NCBI RefSeq assembly: GCF_041051975.1
Contig: NZ_CP163435.1
Coordinates: forward strand, 3,968,001-4,032,000
Source: Streptomyces sp. R21
Lineage (GTDB): Bacteria; Actinomycetota; Actinomycetes; Streptomycetales; Streptomycetaceae
Length of the DNA stretch: 64,000 bases
Direction: 5' to 3'
Both the position numbers and the translations under genes were made by a program. Positions 50,491 through 58,377 of this stretch are shown piece after piece. The notes under the pieces were generated by a model, which was not told the DNA's origin, ran no database searches, and saw nothing but the letters and a program-made list of their open reading frames with translations. The first letter of the stretch is position 1. Every line of letters begins with the position of its first letter.

Positions 50491-52011
50491 TCAGCCGGCG
50501 AACCACCTCACCGGGCGCGGGCTCAAGTTCTGGTACACGTGCTTGGTCTCGCGGTACTCGGCGAGTCCGGCCGGGCCGAGCTCGCGGCCGACGCCGCTCT
50601 TTCCGAAGCCGCCCCACTCCGCCTGCGGGAGGTAGGGGTGGAAGTCGTTGATCCAGACGGTGCCGTGCCGCAGGCGTCCGGCGACGCGGCGGGCGCGGCC
50701 CGCGTCGGCGGTCCAGACGGCGCCGGCGAGCCCGTACTCGGTGTCGTTGGCGAGCGCGACGGCCTCGTCCTCGGTGCGGAAGGTCTCGACGGTGAGGACC
50801 GGCCCGAAGACCTCCTCCCGTACGACCTTCATGTCACGGTGGCACTGGTCGAGGACGGTCGGCTCGTAGAAATAGCCAGTGGCGGGGCGCTCGGCGGACG
50901 GCTCGGGCCGCTTGCCGCCGGACCGCAGTACCGCACCTTCCGCGAGGGCCGAGGCGACGTACGCCTCGGTCTTCTCGCGCTGCTGCTCGGAGACGAGCGG
51001 GCCGCACTCGACGCCGTCCTCGGTGCCGCGGCCGAGCCTGATCAGGCCGGCCCTGCGGGCGAGTTCGGCGACGAAGCGTTCCCTGACGCTCTCCTCGACG
51101 ATGAGACGGCCGCCCGCCGAGCAGACCTGGCCGCTGTGGATGAAGGCGGCGTTCAAGGCCTGGTCGACGGCGGTGTCGAAGCCCTCCTCGGTCGAACAGG
51201 CGTCGGCGAACACGACGTTGGGGTTCTTGCCGCCCAGCTCCAGCGCGACCTTCTTCACGCTCACGGCGGCGGCCTGCGCGACCTTCGTGCCGCTGGCGAG
51301 ACCACCGGTGAACGAGACGAGGTCGACGTCCGGGTGCTCGGCGAGCCGGGCGCCGACGGTGTGACCGGGTCCGGTGACGATGTTCGCGGCGCCGGCGGGC
51401 AGTCCGGCCTCCGCGAGCAGGCCGATCAGCTCGACCGTGGTCAGCGGGGTGATCTCGCTCGGCTTGACGACGAAGGTGTTGCCTGCGGCGAGCGCGGGGG
51501 CGATCTTCCAACTGGCCTGCAGCAACGGGTAGTTCCAGGGCGTGATCATCGCGCAGACACCGACGGGCTCGTGCACGACGACGCTGTGGATCTCGTCCGA
51601 CCCGGCGTCGACGACGCGGCCGCCGCCCTCCCCCACGACGAGGTCGGCGAAGTACCGGAAGGCGTCGGCGACGCAGTCGATGTCGACGCGCCCCTCCTCG
51701 ACGGTCTTGCCCGCGTCGCGGCTCTCCAGCAGCCCGAGCCGTTCGCGGTCGCGTACGAGGAGGTCGGCGACGCGGCGCAGCAGGGCGGCGCGCTCGGCGA
51801 CGGGGGTGCGGGGCCACGGGCCCTCGTCGAAGGCGCGGCGGGCCGCGGCGATCGCCGCGTCCGTGTCCTGCCCGTCGCCTTCGGCGACCACGGCGAACGG
51901 CTTGGCGTCGGCGGGATCGATGATCTCGCGGGTGGCGCCGGAGACGGCTTCAAGCCACTCTCCGCCCACGTGGATGGTCTGCTGCGCCTGTCGTTCGACT
52001 GGTCCGGCCAT
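50491..52011 (-). CDS. betB: Betaine-aldehyde dehydrogenase
   Basis: NAD-dependent oxidation of betaine aldehyde to glycine betaine. 506 residues, usual for the family. Catalytic Cys297 in HSGQVCSAGGRL and general base Glu258 in VALELGGKNP; also SFTGGLASGTKV and EVFGPVLTVETF. It is the first gene of the bet/opu operon. Between it and the divergent gene at 52229 lie 217 nt with an 8-bp inverted repeat at 52081-52112. Confidence 0.93.
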   Translation of the reverse strand: MAGPVERQAQQTIHVGGEWLEAVSGATREIIDPADAKPFAVVAEGDGQDTDAAIAAARRAFDEGPWPRTPVAERAALLRRVADLLVRDRERLGLLESRDAGKTVEEGRVDIDCVADAFRYFADLVVGEGGGRVVDAGSDEIHSVVVHEPVGVCAMITPWNYPLLQASWKIAPALAAGNTFVVKPSEITPLTTVELIGLLAEAGLPAGAANIVTGPGHTVGARLAEHPDVDLVSFTGGLASGTKVAQAAAVSVKKVALELGGKNPNVVFADACSTEEGFDTAVDQALNAAFIHSGQVCSAGGRLIVEESVRERFVAELARRAGLIRLGRGTEDGVECGPLVSEQQREKTEAYVASALAEGAVLRSGGKRPEPSAERPATGYFYEPTVLDQCHRDMKVVREEVFGPVLTVETFRTEDEAVALANDTEYGLAGAVWTADAGRARRVAGRLRHGTVWINDFHPYLPQAEWGGFGKSGVGRELGPAGLAEYRETKHVYQNLSPRPVRWFAG

Positions 52012-52080
52012 GATCGGTATTGCCTTCCGTTCCTGTTCAGTGCCCCTGCGTCACACTCGTGTCACCTTCGGGGGCCGTGA

Positions 52081-52112
52081 GCGCATGCCCCCGCCCCCCG
52101 GGATGCATGCGC
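52081..52112. promoter_or_regulatory. Inverted repeat upstream of betB
   Basis: GCGCATGC at 52081-52088 and GCATGCGC at 52105-52112 form a perfect 8-bp inverted repeat with a 16-nt spacer, about 70 nt before the betB start. It may be an operator for the cassette. No BetI-like regulator gene lies in the window. Confidence 0.35.
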
Positions 52113-52228
52113 AATCCATGGCCAGAAGTGCGCTGCATCACTGAAAATGCGGACAAAGAGTCGCAAAAGTACGCTGAGGAGTGAGTGGCGAGTCCCTGAT
52201 GGGTGATGCGCACCGGGGAGGTGACGCG

Positions 52229-52990
52229 ATGGCCGGGAAGACGGTGGCGTGCACGGTCGCGGTCGCGGCTCTCCTCCTCTCGCCGGGGCTCTCCGCCCTC
52301 GCCCGGGCGGACGACGGTGGCGGCGCGAGCGCGCAGGAGCTCTCCGACAAGGCGCAGGAGACGTTGCTGAAGGCGAAGTCGGTCCATCTGAAACTCACGG
52401 ACGACAGCGCGGGCACGCGCACCAGCACGACCCAGCCGACCTCGATGGACCTCGCCCTCGACCAGGACGGCAACTGCGCCGGCTCCATGGAGATGGGCTC
52501 CGGCGGGGGCAGCGTGAAGATCATCGTGCGGGGCGACCAGGTCTGGATGAAGCCGGACGCGGCCTTCTGGAAGGCCCAGGTCCCCGGCGGCCAGGGCGAC
52601 GCGGCTGCCGAGCTGTTCAAGAACCGGTACATCCACGGCTCCACCGCCGACGCCCTGCTCAAGGGCATGGCCGACAGCTGCGACCTCGACTCCCTCCAGC
52701 AGCAGATCACCAGCGACCCGGACGAGCAGCACGCGCTGAAGAAGGGCTCCGAGACGAAGGTCGACGGCGCGAAGGTCATCCCGCTGTCGTTCAGGGAGGG
52801 CGGCAAGAAGACCGTGCTCTACGTCAGCACGGACTCCGACCACCACCTCGTCAAGGCGACCGAGAAGAGCGCCGACTCCGATCTCACCCTGCTGTTCACG
52901 GACTACGACAAGCCGGTCCCGTCGGCCACGCCGTCGGCGGCCGAGTCGGTCGACATCTCGAAGCTGCAGGGCGAGCTGCAGAAGATCTGA
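52229..52990 (+). CDS. Secreted protein related to the decayed gene at 1098-1740
   Basis: A 253-residue secreted protein. Signal peptide MAGKTVACTVAVAALLLSPG, with likely cleavage after ALARA and no lipobox. The body resembles Streptomyces lipoproteins that carry a small beta sandwich: SAQELSDKAQETLLKAKSVH, DGNCAGSMEMGSGGGSVKII, QVWMKPDAAFWKAQVPGGQ, ADSCDLDSLQQQI and VIPLSFREGGKKTVLYVSTD. The two Cys (NCAG and SCDL) may form a disulfide. Function unknown; perhaps a lipid- or glycan-carrier domain like LppX. ATG at 52229 follows GGGGAGG at good spacing. Confidence 0.75.
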   Translation: MAGKTVACTVAVAALLLSPGLSALARADDGGGASAQELSDKAQETLLKAKSVHLKLTDDSAGTRTSTTQPTSMDLALDQDGNCAGSMEMGSGGGSVKIIVRGDQVWMKPDAAFWKAQVPGGQGDAAAELFKNRYIHGSTADALLKGMADSCDLDSLQQQITSDPDEQHALKKGSETKVDGAKVIPLSFREGGKKTVLYVSTDSDHHLVKATEKSADSDLTLLFTDYDKPVPSATPSAAESVDISKLQGELQKI

Positions 52991-53001
52991 GACGCGGACG
53001 T

Positions 53002-53025
53002 TTTCTTTGACTACAGTCAAAGAAA
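53002..53025. promoter_or_regulatory. Perfect 24-bp palindrome operator at the MarR-GNAT promoter
   Basis: TTTCTTTGACT at 53002-53012, two bases, AGTCAAAGAAA at 53015-53025. It ends one base before the ATG. TACAGT at 53012-53017 is a -10-like hexamer inside it, so the transcript would start close to the ATG (leaderless) and be fully blocked by a bound repressor. AT-rich, unlike the surroundings. Confidence 0.75.
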
Positions 53026-53026
53026 T

Positions 53027-53944
53027 ATGGAGCCAGTGTCCACAGAAGACGTGAAGGCCCTGCGCCGCTTCAACCGCTACTTCACCCGGCGCATCGGGGC
53101 CCTGGACGACCACTACCTCGGGCAGGACCGCCCCCTCGGCGAGGCCCGCCTGCTCTTCGAGATCTCCGAGGTCTCCGAGGTCTCCGAGGCCGGGGACGGT
53201 GCCTCACTCCGGGACCTCAGGAGCCGGCTCGGTCTCGACGCCGGATACCTGAGCCGGATGATCAGGACACTTGAGGCGCAGGGGCTCGTGCGGGTGAGCG
53301 TCCACCCCGAGGACAGCCGTCTGCGGGTCGCCGAGCTGACCCCGGCCGGGCGGGTCGAGGTGAAGGAACAGAACCGCCGGGCCAACTCCCTCGCCGAAGG
53401 CCTGCTCAGCGGGCTCGGCGCCGCGCAGCGCGGCGAACTCACGGCGGCTGTCGCGGTCGCCGAAAGGCTGCTCCGACTGGCGGCGATCACCATCGAGGTC
53501 GTCGACGGCTCCTCGGCCGACGCCCGCCACTGCCTGGCCGCCTACGCCGCCGACATCGACGAACGCTTCCCGGAGGGCTTCGACCCGTCCGCCCTCGTAC
53601 GGCCGCACGAGGTGTCCGGAGCCGCCGGTGCCTTCCTCGTCGCGTACGAGGAAGGGCGCCCCGTCGGCTGCGGGGCGCTGCGCGGCCTTGCGCCCGGGGT
53701 GGGCGAGATCCGGCACGTGTGGGTGCACCCGGGCGCCCGGCGTCTCGGGCTGGCCCGCCGCATCCTCGGCGGCCTCGAACGGGAGGCCGTCGCCCGCGGC
53801 CACCGCGTCGTCCGCCTCGACACGCACGCGGCCCTCACCGAGGCCCAGGCGATGTACCGGGCCTGCGGGTACGCGGAGATCCCCCGCTACGACGACAACG
53901 CGTACGCCGCGTACTGGTTCGAGAAGCGGCTGCGCGTGCGGTGA
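53027..53944 (+). CDS. MarR regulator fused to GNAT N-acetyltransferase
   Basis: A 305-residue two-domain protein. MarR domain at about residues 1-150 with SLRDLRSRLGLDAGYLSRMIRTL as recognition helix region and VHPEDSRLRVAEL as the wing. GNAT domain at 155-305 with VGCGALRGLAPGVGEIRHVW, then the acetyl-CoA loop HPGARRLGLARRILGGLE, and MYRACGYAEIPRYDDN. It would bind its own operator (53002-53025) and acetylate a small molecule or protein. A short acidic repeat (SEVSEVSEAG) lies between the first helices. No SD before the ATG. Confidence 0.88.
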   Translation: MEPVSTEDVKALRRFNRYFTRRIGALDDHYLGQDRPLGEARLLFEISEVSEVSEAGDGASLRDLRSRLGLDAGYLSRMIRTLEAQGLVRVSVHPEDSRLRVAELTPAGRVEVKEQNRRANSLAEGLLSGLGAAQRGELTAAVAVAERLLRLAAITIEVVDGSSADARHCLAAYAADIDERFPEGFDPSALVRPHEVSGAAGAFLVAYEEGRPVGCGALRGLAPGVGEIRHVWVHPGARRLGLARRILGGLEREAVARGHRVVRLDTHAALTEAQAMYRACGYAEIPRYDDNAYAAYWFEKRLRVR

Positions 53945-53948
53945 CGTG

Positions 53949-54965
53949 TCAAGTGCCGGTGCAGGTCCCGCCCGTGGGGCAGAACGAGTTCAGGACTGTC
54001 GTGAGCAACGCGCCCAGGTCCTCGGCCGTTTCGCTTTCGTTGCGGCTGACGCGGATCGCGTAGAACTCGCCGTCGGATGCCGTGAACCTGTGGTCGATGA
54101 CGAGGAGGGGGCCCACTTCCTCACCGCCGTTGTAGTGGTAGGTCAGTTCGGCCCAGTCCGGGCCCGACGTACGGTCGAGGACCTCGTAGCCGGAGAGCTT
54201 CTTCTTGAAGCCCCACGGCTGGTTCTCGGCCTGGTCCAGCGAGTCGGCCGGGCTGTCCTCGGTGACCTTGAACAACTCGATCTGGCGGCTGTCGCCGACC
54301 TCGGTGTAGTAGGTGACGACCGGCGCCTTCACGCCCTTCTCCTGCTTCCTGAGCCACCCGTCGGGCACGTCGAGCGTGTACCCGACGGGGTCCACCGCCC
54401 GGCTGTACCCGGGAGCGGGTTCCGGTCCGGTGGACACCTCCGGCGACGCGCTCGCGAACGCCGACACGGAGGGGGAAGCGAAGGCGGAAGCGGATGCCGA
54501 CGGGGACGGGGACGGCGTGTCGGAGGGATAGGCGGACGCGGAGGCACTCAGGGACGGCTGGGAACCTGCCGATGCCTTACGGTCCGCCGCGTCGTTCCGC
54601 ATCAGGACCCACACCCCGGCCCCGATCCCGCCGACCGCGAGAACCAGGGCGACGACCATGGCGATCAGCCGGCCTGAGCCGCCCGAGCCGGGCGGCGGGA
54701 TCGGGGCCGGGTATCCGGGCGCGGGAACGTTGGCGGGCGCGGGGCCGAAGCCCGGTCCGGCCTGCTGCCAGGGCTGTTGCACGGGCGGCAGGTGAGCCGG
54801 GGGCGGTGGCGGCTGAACCGGCGGCGGCTGCAGCGGCGGTGGCCGCACGCCCGCCGCCCGGGTCTCCTCCGCGGCCCACCACGGAGTCTCCGACCCCGCG
54901 TCCCCGCCGCCGGTCACGCCGTCGCCGTCGACCCACCGCTGCAGGTCCTCGTCCCACCGCCACAT
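53949..54965 (-). CDS. Membrane-anchored hypothetical protein with Pro-rich N-terminus
   Basis: A 338-residue protein. N-terminus has an unusual Trp-containing start (MWRWDEDLQRWVDGDGV), a long Pro/Gln-rich stretch (PPPLQPPPVQPPPPPAHLPP) and one membrane helix (LIAMVVALVLAVGGIGAGVW). An Ala/Ser-rich linker (SASASAFASPSVSAFASAS) leads to an outer domain: PVGYTLDVPDGWLRKQEKGV and RQIELFKVTEDSPADSL resemble a lipid-binding or PsbP/LolA-like sandwich, but I cannot name it. Function unknown. Three GTACG-type half sites lie upstream (55054-55080). Confidence 0.72.
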   Translation of the reverse strand: MWRWDEDLQRWVDGDGVTGGGDAGSETPWWAAEETRAAGVRPPPLQPPPVQPPPPPAHLPPVQQPWQQAGPGFGPAPANVPAPGYPAPIPPPGSGGSGRLIAMVVALVLAVGGIGAGVWVLMRNDAADRKASAGSQPSLSASASAYPSDTPSPSPSASASAFASPSVSAFASASPEVSTGPEPAPGYSRAVDPVGYTLDVPDGWLRKQEKGVKAPVVTYYTEVGDSRQIELFKVTEDSPADSLDQAENQPWGFKKKLSGYEVLDRTSGPDWAELTYHYNGGEEVGPLLVIDHRFTASDGEFYAIRVSRNESETAEDLGALLTTVLNSFCPTGGTCTGT

Positions 54966-55087
54966 CTCTCGTCCCCGTCCCCCGAACAGCCCGCGTCCTT
55001 CGACGATAGCGACGGCTGTGTCTGCGGTGTCACCTCATACGGGGATAAAGAATGTACGTTCGATACGTACTTTCTGTACGCATGCGG

Positions 55088-55123
55088 AAGGCCCCGCCCC
55101 GGAACGATCCCGGGCAGGGCCTT
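55088..55123 (-). terminator. Hairpin after mdh
   Basis: AAGGCCC (55088-55094) pairs with GGGCCTT (55117-55123), and after one mismatch GCCC with GGGC. It is 24 nt past the mdh stop on the minus strand; no T-run. Confidence 0.5.
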
Positions 55124-55147
55124 GCGCGTGGAGTTGAGCGGGGTGGC

Positions 55148-56137
55148 TCAGATGAGGCCGAGGCTGCGGACCGCCTCGCGCTCCTCCTCGAGCTCCTTGA
55201 CGGAGGCGTCGATGCGGGTGCGGGAGAACTCGTTGATGTCCAGGCCCTGGACGATCTCGTACTGGCCGTCCTTGGTGGTGACGGGGAACGAGGAGATCAG
55301 GCCCTCGGGGACGCCGTACGAACCGTCCGACGGGATACCCATCGAGGTCCAGTCGCCGTCCGCGGTGCCGTTGACCCACGTGTACACGTGGTCGATGGCG
55401 GCGTTGGCGGCCGACGCCGCGGACGAGGCGCCACGGGCCTCGATGATCGCGGCGCCGCGCTTGGCGACGGTCGGGATGAAGTCCTCGGCGAGCCACTTCT
55501 CGTCGCTCACGACCTCGGCCGCGTTCTTGCCGCCCACGGTGGCGTGGAAGATGTCGGGGTACTGGGTCGCGGAGTGGTTGCCCCAGATGGTGAGGCGCTT
55601 GATGTCCGCGACGGTCGAGCCCGTCTTCTTCGCGAGCTGGGTCAGCGCGCGGTTGTGGTCCAGGCGGGTCATCGCGGTGAAGCGCTCGGCCGGTACGTCC
55701 GGGGCGGCGGCCTGGGCGATCAGCGCGTTGGTGTTCGCCGGGTTGCCGACGACCAGGATCTTGACGTCGTCCGCGGCGTTGTCGTTGATGGCCTTGCCCT
55801 GCGGCTTGAAGATGCCACCGTTGGCGGAGAGCAGGTCGCCGCGCTCCATGCCCTTGGTACGGGGGCGGGCGCCGACGAGCAGACCGACGTTGGTGCCGTC
55901 GAAGGCGACGTTCGGGTCGTCCGTGATGTCGATGCCCGCCAGGAGCGGGAAGGCGCAGTCGTCGAGCTCCATGGCGGTGCCCTCGGCGGCCTTCAGCGCC
56001 GGCGTGATCTCCAGGAGCCGCAGCTTGACCGGCACGTCCGCGCCGAGCAGCTGGCCGGAGGCGATGCGGAAGAGCAGGGCGTAACCGATCTGGCCGGCCG
56101 CGCCGGTGACGGTGACGTTCACGGGAGTGCGGGTCAT
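55148..56137 (-). CDS. mdh: Malate dehydrogenase
   Basis: NAD-dependent malate to oxaloacetate in the TCA cycle. 329 residues. Rossmann motif VTVTGAAGQIGYALLFRIA; substrate arginines in GARPRTKGMERGDLL; catalytic His188 in IWGNHSATQYPD; DHNRALTQLAKK is the Asp-His region. The G-A-A-G-Q-I-G form marks it as the LDH-like cytosolic type common in actinobacteria. ATG at 56137 follows ACGGAGAACGCC. Complex II (sdhCDAB) lies 42 kb away in the window. Confidence 0.95.
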   Translation of the reverse strand: MTRTPVNVTVTGAAGQIGYALLFRIASGQLLGADVPVKLRLLEITPALKAAEGTAMELDDCAFPLLAGIDITDDPNVAFDGTNVGLLVGARPRTKGMERGDLLSANGGIFKPQGKAINDNAADDVKILVVGNPANTNALIAQAAAPDVPAERFTAMTRLDHNRALTQLAKKTGSTVADIKRLTIWGNHSATQYPDIFHATVGGKNAAEVVSDEKWLAEDFIPTVAKRGAAIIEARGASSAASAANAAIDHVYTWVNGTADGDWTSMGIPSDGSYGVPEGLISSFPVTTKDGQYEIVQGLDINEFSRTRIDASVKELEEEREAVRSLGLI

Positions 56138-56511
56138 GGCGTTCTCCGTATGACAGCTGGCGGTGGGGCGTCGCTGCCCCGGGTGCAGGATCGGATCCCC
56201 TGCTCCGCCGCAATGATCGATCACCGGTACGGATGATCGATCTCTTGGCGTCAAGAGAGATCCGCCCGTCAGGCTATCGCGCCTCCGGGATCCCCGGCGT
56301 CCGGGTGCGTGTGGCCCACCCCACAGACCTACCGCAAACGGCGGCCGCCCGCCCGGGAGAGAGGGGCGCGACGGCCGCCGGGGGTAACCGGAGAGGCGCC
56401 CAGAAGGGGGTGTCTCCTCCTGAACGCGTACCGGATCCCGTGGGGTTAACGTGCGCTTGCCCCGATGCGGGGCGGGCATGCGCGCGCAGGCGGACGAGTT
56501 TCCGGGGGCTT

Positions 56512-56616
56512 TCAGCCCGTCCGGCGTTTGAGGACGAGGCCGTTCAGGCCGAAAGGGGGGTCTGGGGGCGCAGCCCCCAGGTACGGGACGGGTAGGGGCG
56601 GAGGGGGCGAAAGAAG
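56512..56616. repeat. Dispersed intergenic repeat, copy 2
   Basis: Matches copy 1 (41569-41676) in CCGTCCGGCGTTTGAGGAC, the hairpin GGGGGC-GCA-GCCCCC at 56564-56578 and the tail GTAGGGGCGGAGGGGGCG. The small stem is GGCC-GTTCA-GGCC here, GCGC-GTCA-GCGC in copy 1. Confidence 0.85.
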
Positions 56617-56657
56617 GCTTCGAACGGGCCCGGCGCCGGGAACGGCAGCGGGGCCGG

Positions 56658-56695
56658 TCTCGTACGGCGGTGGGGTGCCCGACCGCCGTACGAGA
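56658..56695 (-). terminator. Hairpin after the HTH/DUF2690 gene
   Basis: A perfect 14-bp stem, TCTCGTACGGCGGT and ACCGCCGTACGAGA, loop 10 nt, 18 nt past the stop of the gene at 56714. An outer CGGGGC/GCCCCG pair extends it. Confidence 0.75.
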
Positions 56696-56713
56696 ACAGC
56701 CCCGCTCGCGGGG

Positions 56714-58000
56714 TTACTTGGTGCAGCCCTGCTGCCCGGACTTCAGGGTCGCGCACGCCTTGGCGTCACCGGCGTCCTTCACGGCCACCATCGGCGTATA
56801 CGCGTCGGTGTCCGTGTCGACCGCCCCGGTCTGCTTGGCGGCCGACCCCGAGGACACCTCGACCTTGTCGCCGGCGGCGGCCTGCGTGATGCGGGCCCAC
56901 GCCGCCGCACAGGTCTTGCTGTAGCGGACCTCGACGAGCGTGGTGCCGACGGTGGCACTGCTGGTGGTCTTCGCCAGCTCCCCGCCGCAGCCCATGTTCT
57001 CCGGGTCCTTGCCCGTGCAGCTGTTGCCGCTGCACTTGACCCCGGCCGGCAGGTCGGGGTCGGTGGCGGCGGAGGTGGTGGGCGACTTGGGAGTGTTCTC
57101 GTTCTTCTTGTCGCCACCGCCGTGGGTGAGGAACACGGCCGCCGCGATCACGACGAGCGCGCCCACGACCCCCGCGAGGAACATCGTGAGCCGCCGCTTG
57201 CGGCGCGCCCCGTCGGCCGCACCACCGGCCCCGGGCCGGGCGTCCTGAGGTGTCCCCCCGGACGGCGGCCCGAACGCCCCGGAGGCACCGGCACCGGCGC
57301 CCGGTCCCGGGGCGTGCCCCGGGGGCTCCGGTACGGCCGCGGCCCCCCGACCGGCGGACGGCGAGGGCCTCTCGTATCCGGCGAGCCCCCAAGAGTTGGC
57401 GACGGAGGAACTCCCGGAAGAGCTGATTCCGGTTCCGGTTCCGTTTCCAGCTCCCGTGCCCGCTCCCGCTCCCGCGGAAGAACCCGTCCGCGACGCGCCT
57501 CCCCGTACGTCGCCTCCCACCGAGTCCTCCGCGTCCGGAGCCGTCGGCTGCGGCGGCACGGTCGGTGACACGCCGGCCGGTCCTGCGATCCCCGGCGTCA
57601 CCGTCGCGCTGCCGCCCTTGCGGGCCTGCTTGCCGTTGCTTCCCTTCACCGAGGGCGCCCCGAACTCGCCGAGCGCGGCCCGCGCCTGGGAGATCCGGAT
57701 CGCTTCCATGGTCATGTCGTGGCGCATCTCCGAGCGGCTCCACGCACGCTCGGCGAGCTCCCACATGGTGGTGAGATGGATGGGGTTGGTCCCGGTCACC
57801 TCGGCCAGGGCGACGATCGCCCCCTTGGGGGCGAGGAGCCGGCCGTTGAGATAACGCTCCCAGGACGTCTTGCTGTAGCCCGTGCGGTCGGCCACTGCGG
57901 CTATGCTCAGCCCGCTCCGGTCGACGAGTCGGCGCAGCTGGCTGGCGAACTCCCTGACCTGCGGATCCAGTTCATCCGGCAAGGCCCTCCAACGAGGCAT
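56714..58000 (-). CDS. HTH protein with membrane helix and DUF2690 outer domain
   Basis: A 428-residue protein. N-terminal XRE-like helix-turn-helix: LRRLVDRSGLSIAAVADRTG, YSKTSWERYLNGRLLAPKGA. A long Gly/Ala/Ser-rich linker follows, one membrane helix (MFLAGVVGALVVIAAAVFL) preceded by RRKRR, and a C-terminal DUF2690-type outer domain: VKCSGNSCTGKDPENMGCGG, VEVRYSKTCAAAWARIT, with four or more cysteines. This links an intracellular DNA-binding head to an outer domain, a one-component signalling layout. ATG at 58000 follows GGGGGGAGAAGTA. A relative lies next to it (58378). Confidence 0.85.
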   Translation of the reverse strand: MPRWRALPDELDPQVREFASQLRRLVDRSGLSIAAVADRTGYSKTSWERYLNGRLLAPKGAIVALAEVTGTNPIHLTTMWELAERAWSRSEMRHDMTMEAIRISQARAALGEFGAPSVKGSNGKQARKGGSATVTPGIAGPAGVSPTVPPQPTAPDAEDSVGGDVRGGASRTGSSAGAGAGTGAGNGTGTGISSSGSSSVANSWGLAGYERPSPSAGRGAAAVPEPPGHAPGPGAGAGASGAFGPPSGGTPQDARPGAGGAADGARRKRRLTMFLAGVVGALVVIAAAVFLTHGGGDKKNENTPKSPTTSAATDPDLPAGVKCSGNSCTGKDPENMGCGGELAKTTSSATVGTTLVEVRYSKTCAAAWARITQAAAGDKVEVSSGSAAKQTGAVDTDTDAYTPMVAVKDAGDAKACATLKSGQQGCTK

Positions 58001-58377
58001 TACTTCTCCCCCCTCATTGCTTCCCCCCCCGTACGTGCCTGACTGTTCCCCGTGCCTGGCGACCCTCCGCCGAGTCCCGTTCTGGCTACCCACAGGGATG
58101 CGCCCGGTCGGGATCCCAGTTCCCGGGGTGGGGGCGCACGGGAGCATTTCGGGCCGAGGCATGCACCGTTGCACGCCGGTTCGTCTGCGGTCCAGTGTCC
58201 CACCGACCCCTTGGTCGACCGGTCGAACCCCCGAGCTCCGCGCAAGACGTCCTGGAGCGTCCGATTGGCCACGTTAGCCCGGCTGTTGAAGCTGATTGAC
58301 GTAAATCCTCGAACTTGTCAAGACATCGACACAACGGGAACACATGGGCGACCTCAGGGGTCACGGAAGCGATCAGG
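58001..58377. other. Intergenic region between the two HTH-membrane genes
   Basis: A 377-bp gap upstream of the 56714-58000 gene. I see no coding frame with normal codon bias; a 90-residue open frame at 58000-58272 on the minus strand is Pro/Gly-rich with no homology clue. It presumably carries the promoter of the downstream gene. Confidence 0.55.

Larger units (their letters stand above)
56138..56713. other. Intergenic region between mdh and the HTH/DUF2690 gene
   Basis: This 576-bp gap holds the mdh promoter region (near 56140-56300), copy 2 of the dispersed repeat (56512-56616) and a terminator hairpin (56658-56695). No credible coding frame: an open frame at 56233-56595 is made largely of the repeat. 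Confidence 0.7.

Noticed and set aside
48808..52080. 1090-residue plus-strand open frame
   Set aside because: Antisense to betA and betB; shadow frame.
56233..56595. 120-residue plus-strand frame ending in RPAFEDEAVQAERGVWGRSP
   Set aside because: Its C-terminal part is the translated dispersed repeat; the same pattern appears at 41.6 kb; no RBS or homology clue.
58000..58272. 90-residue minus-strand frame upstream of the HTH/DUF2690 gene
   Set aside because: Overlaps the downstream gene start, no ribosome site, composition like intergenic DNA; kept only as an intergenic note.
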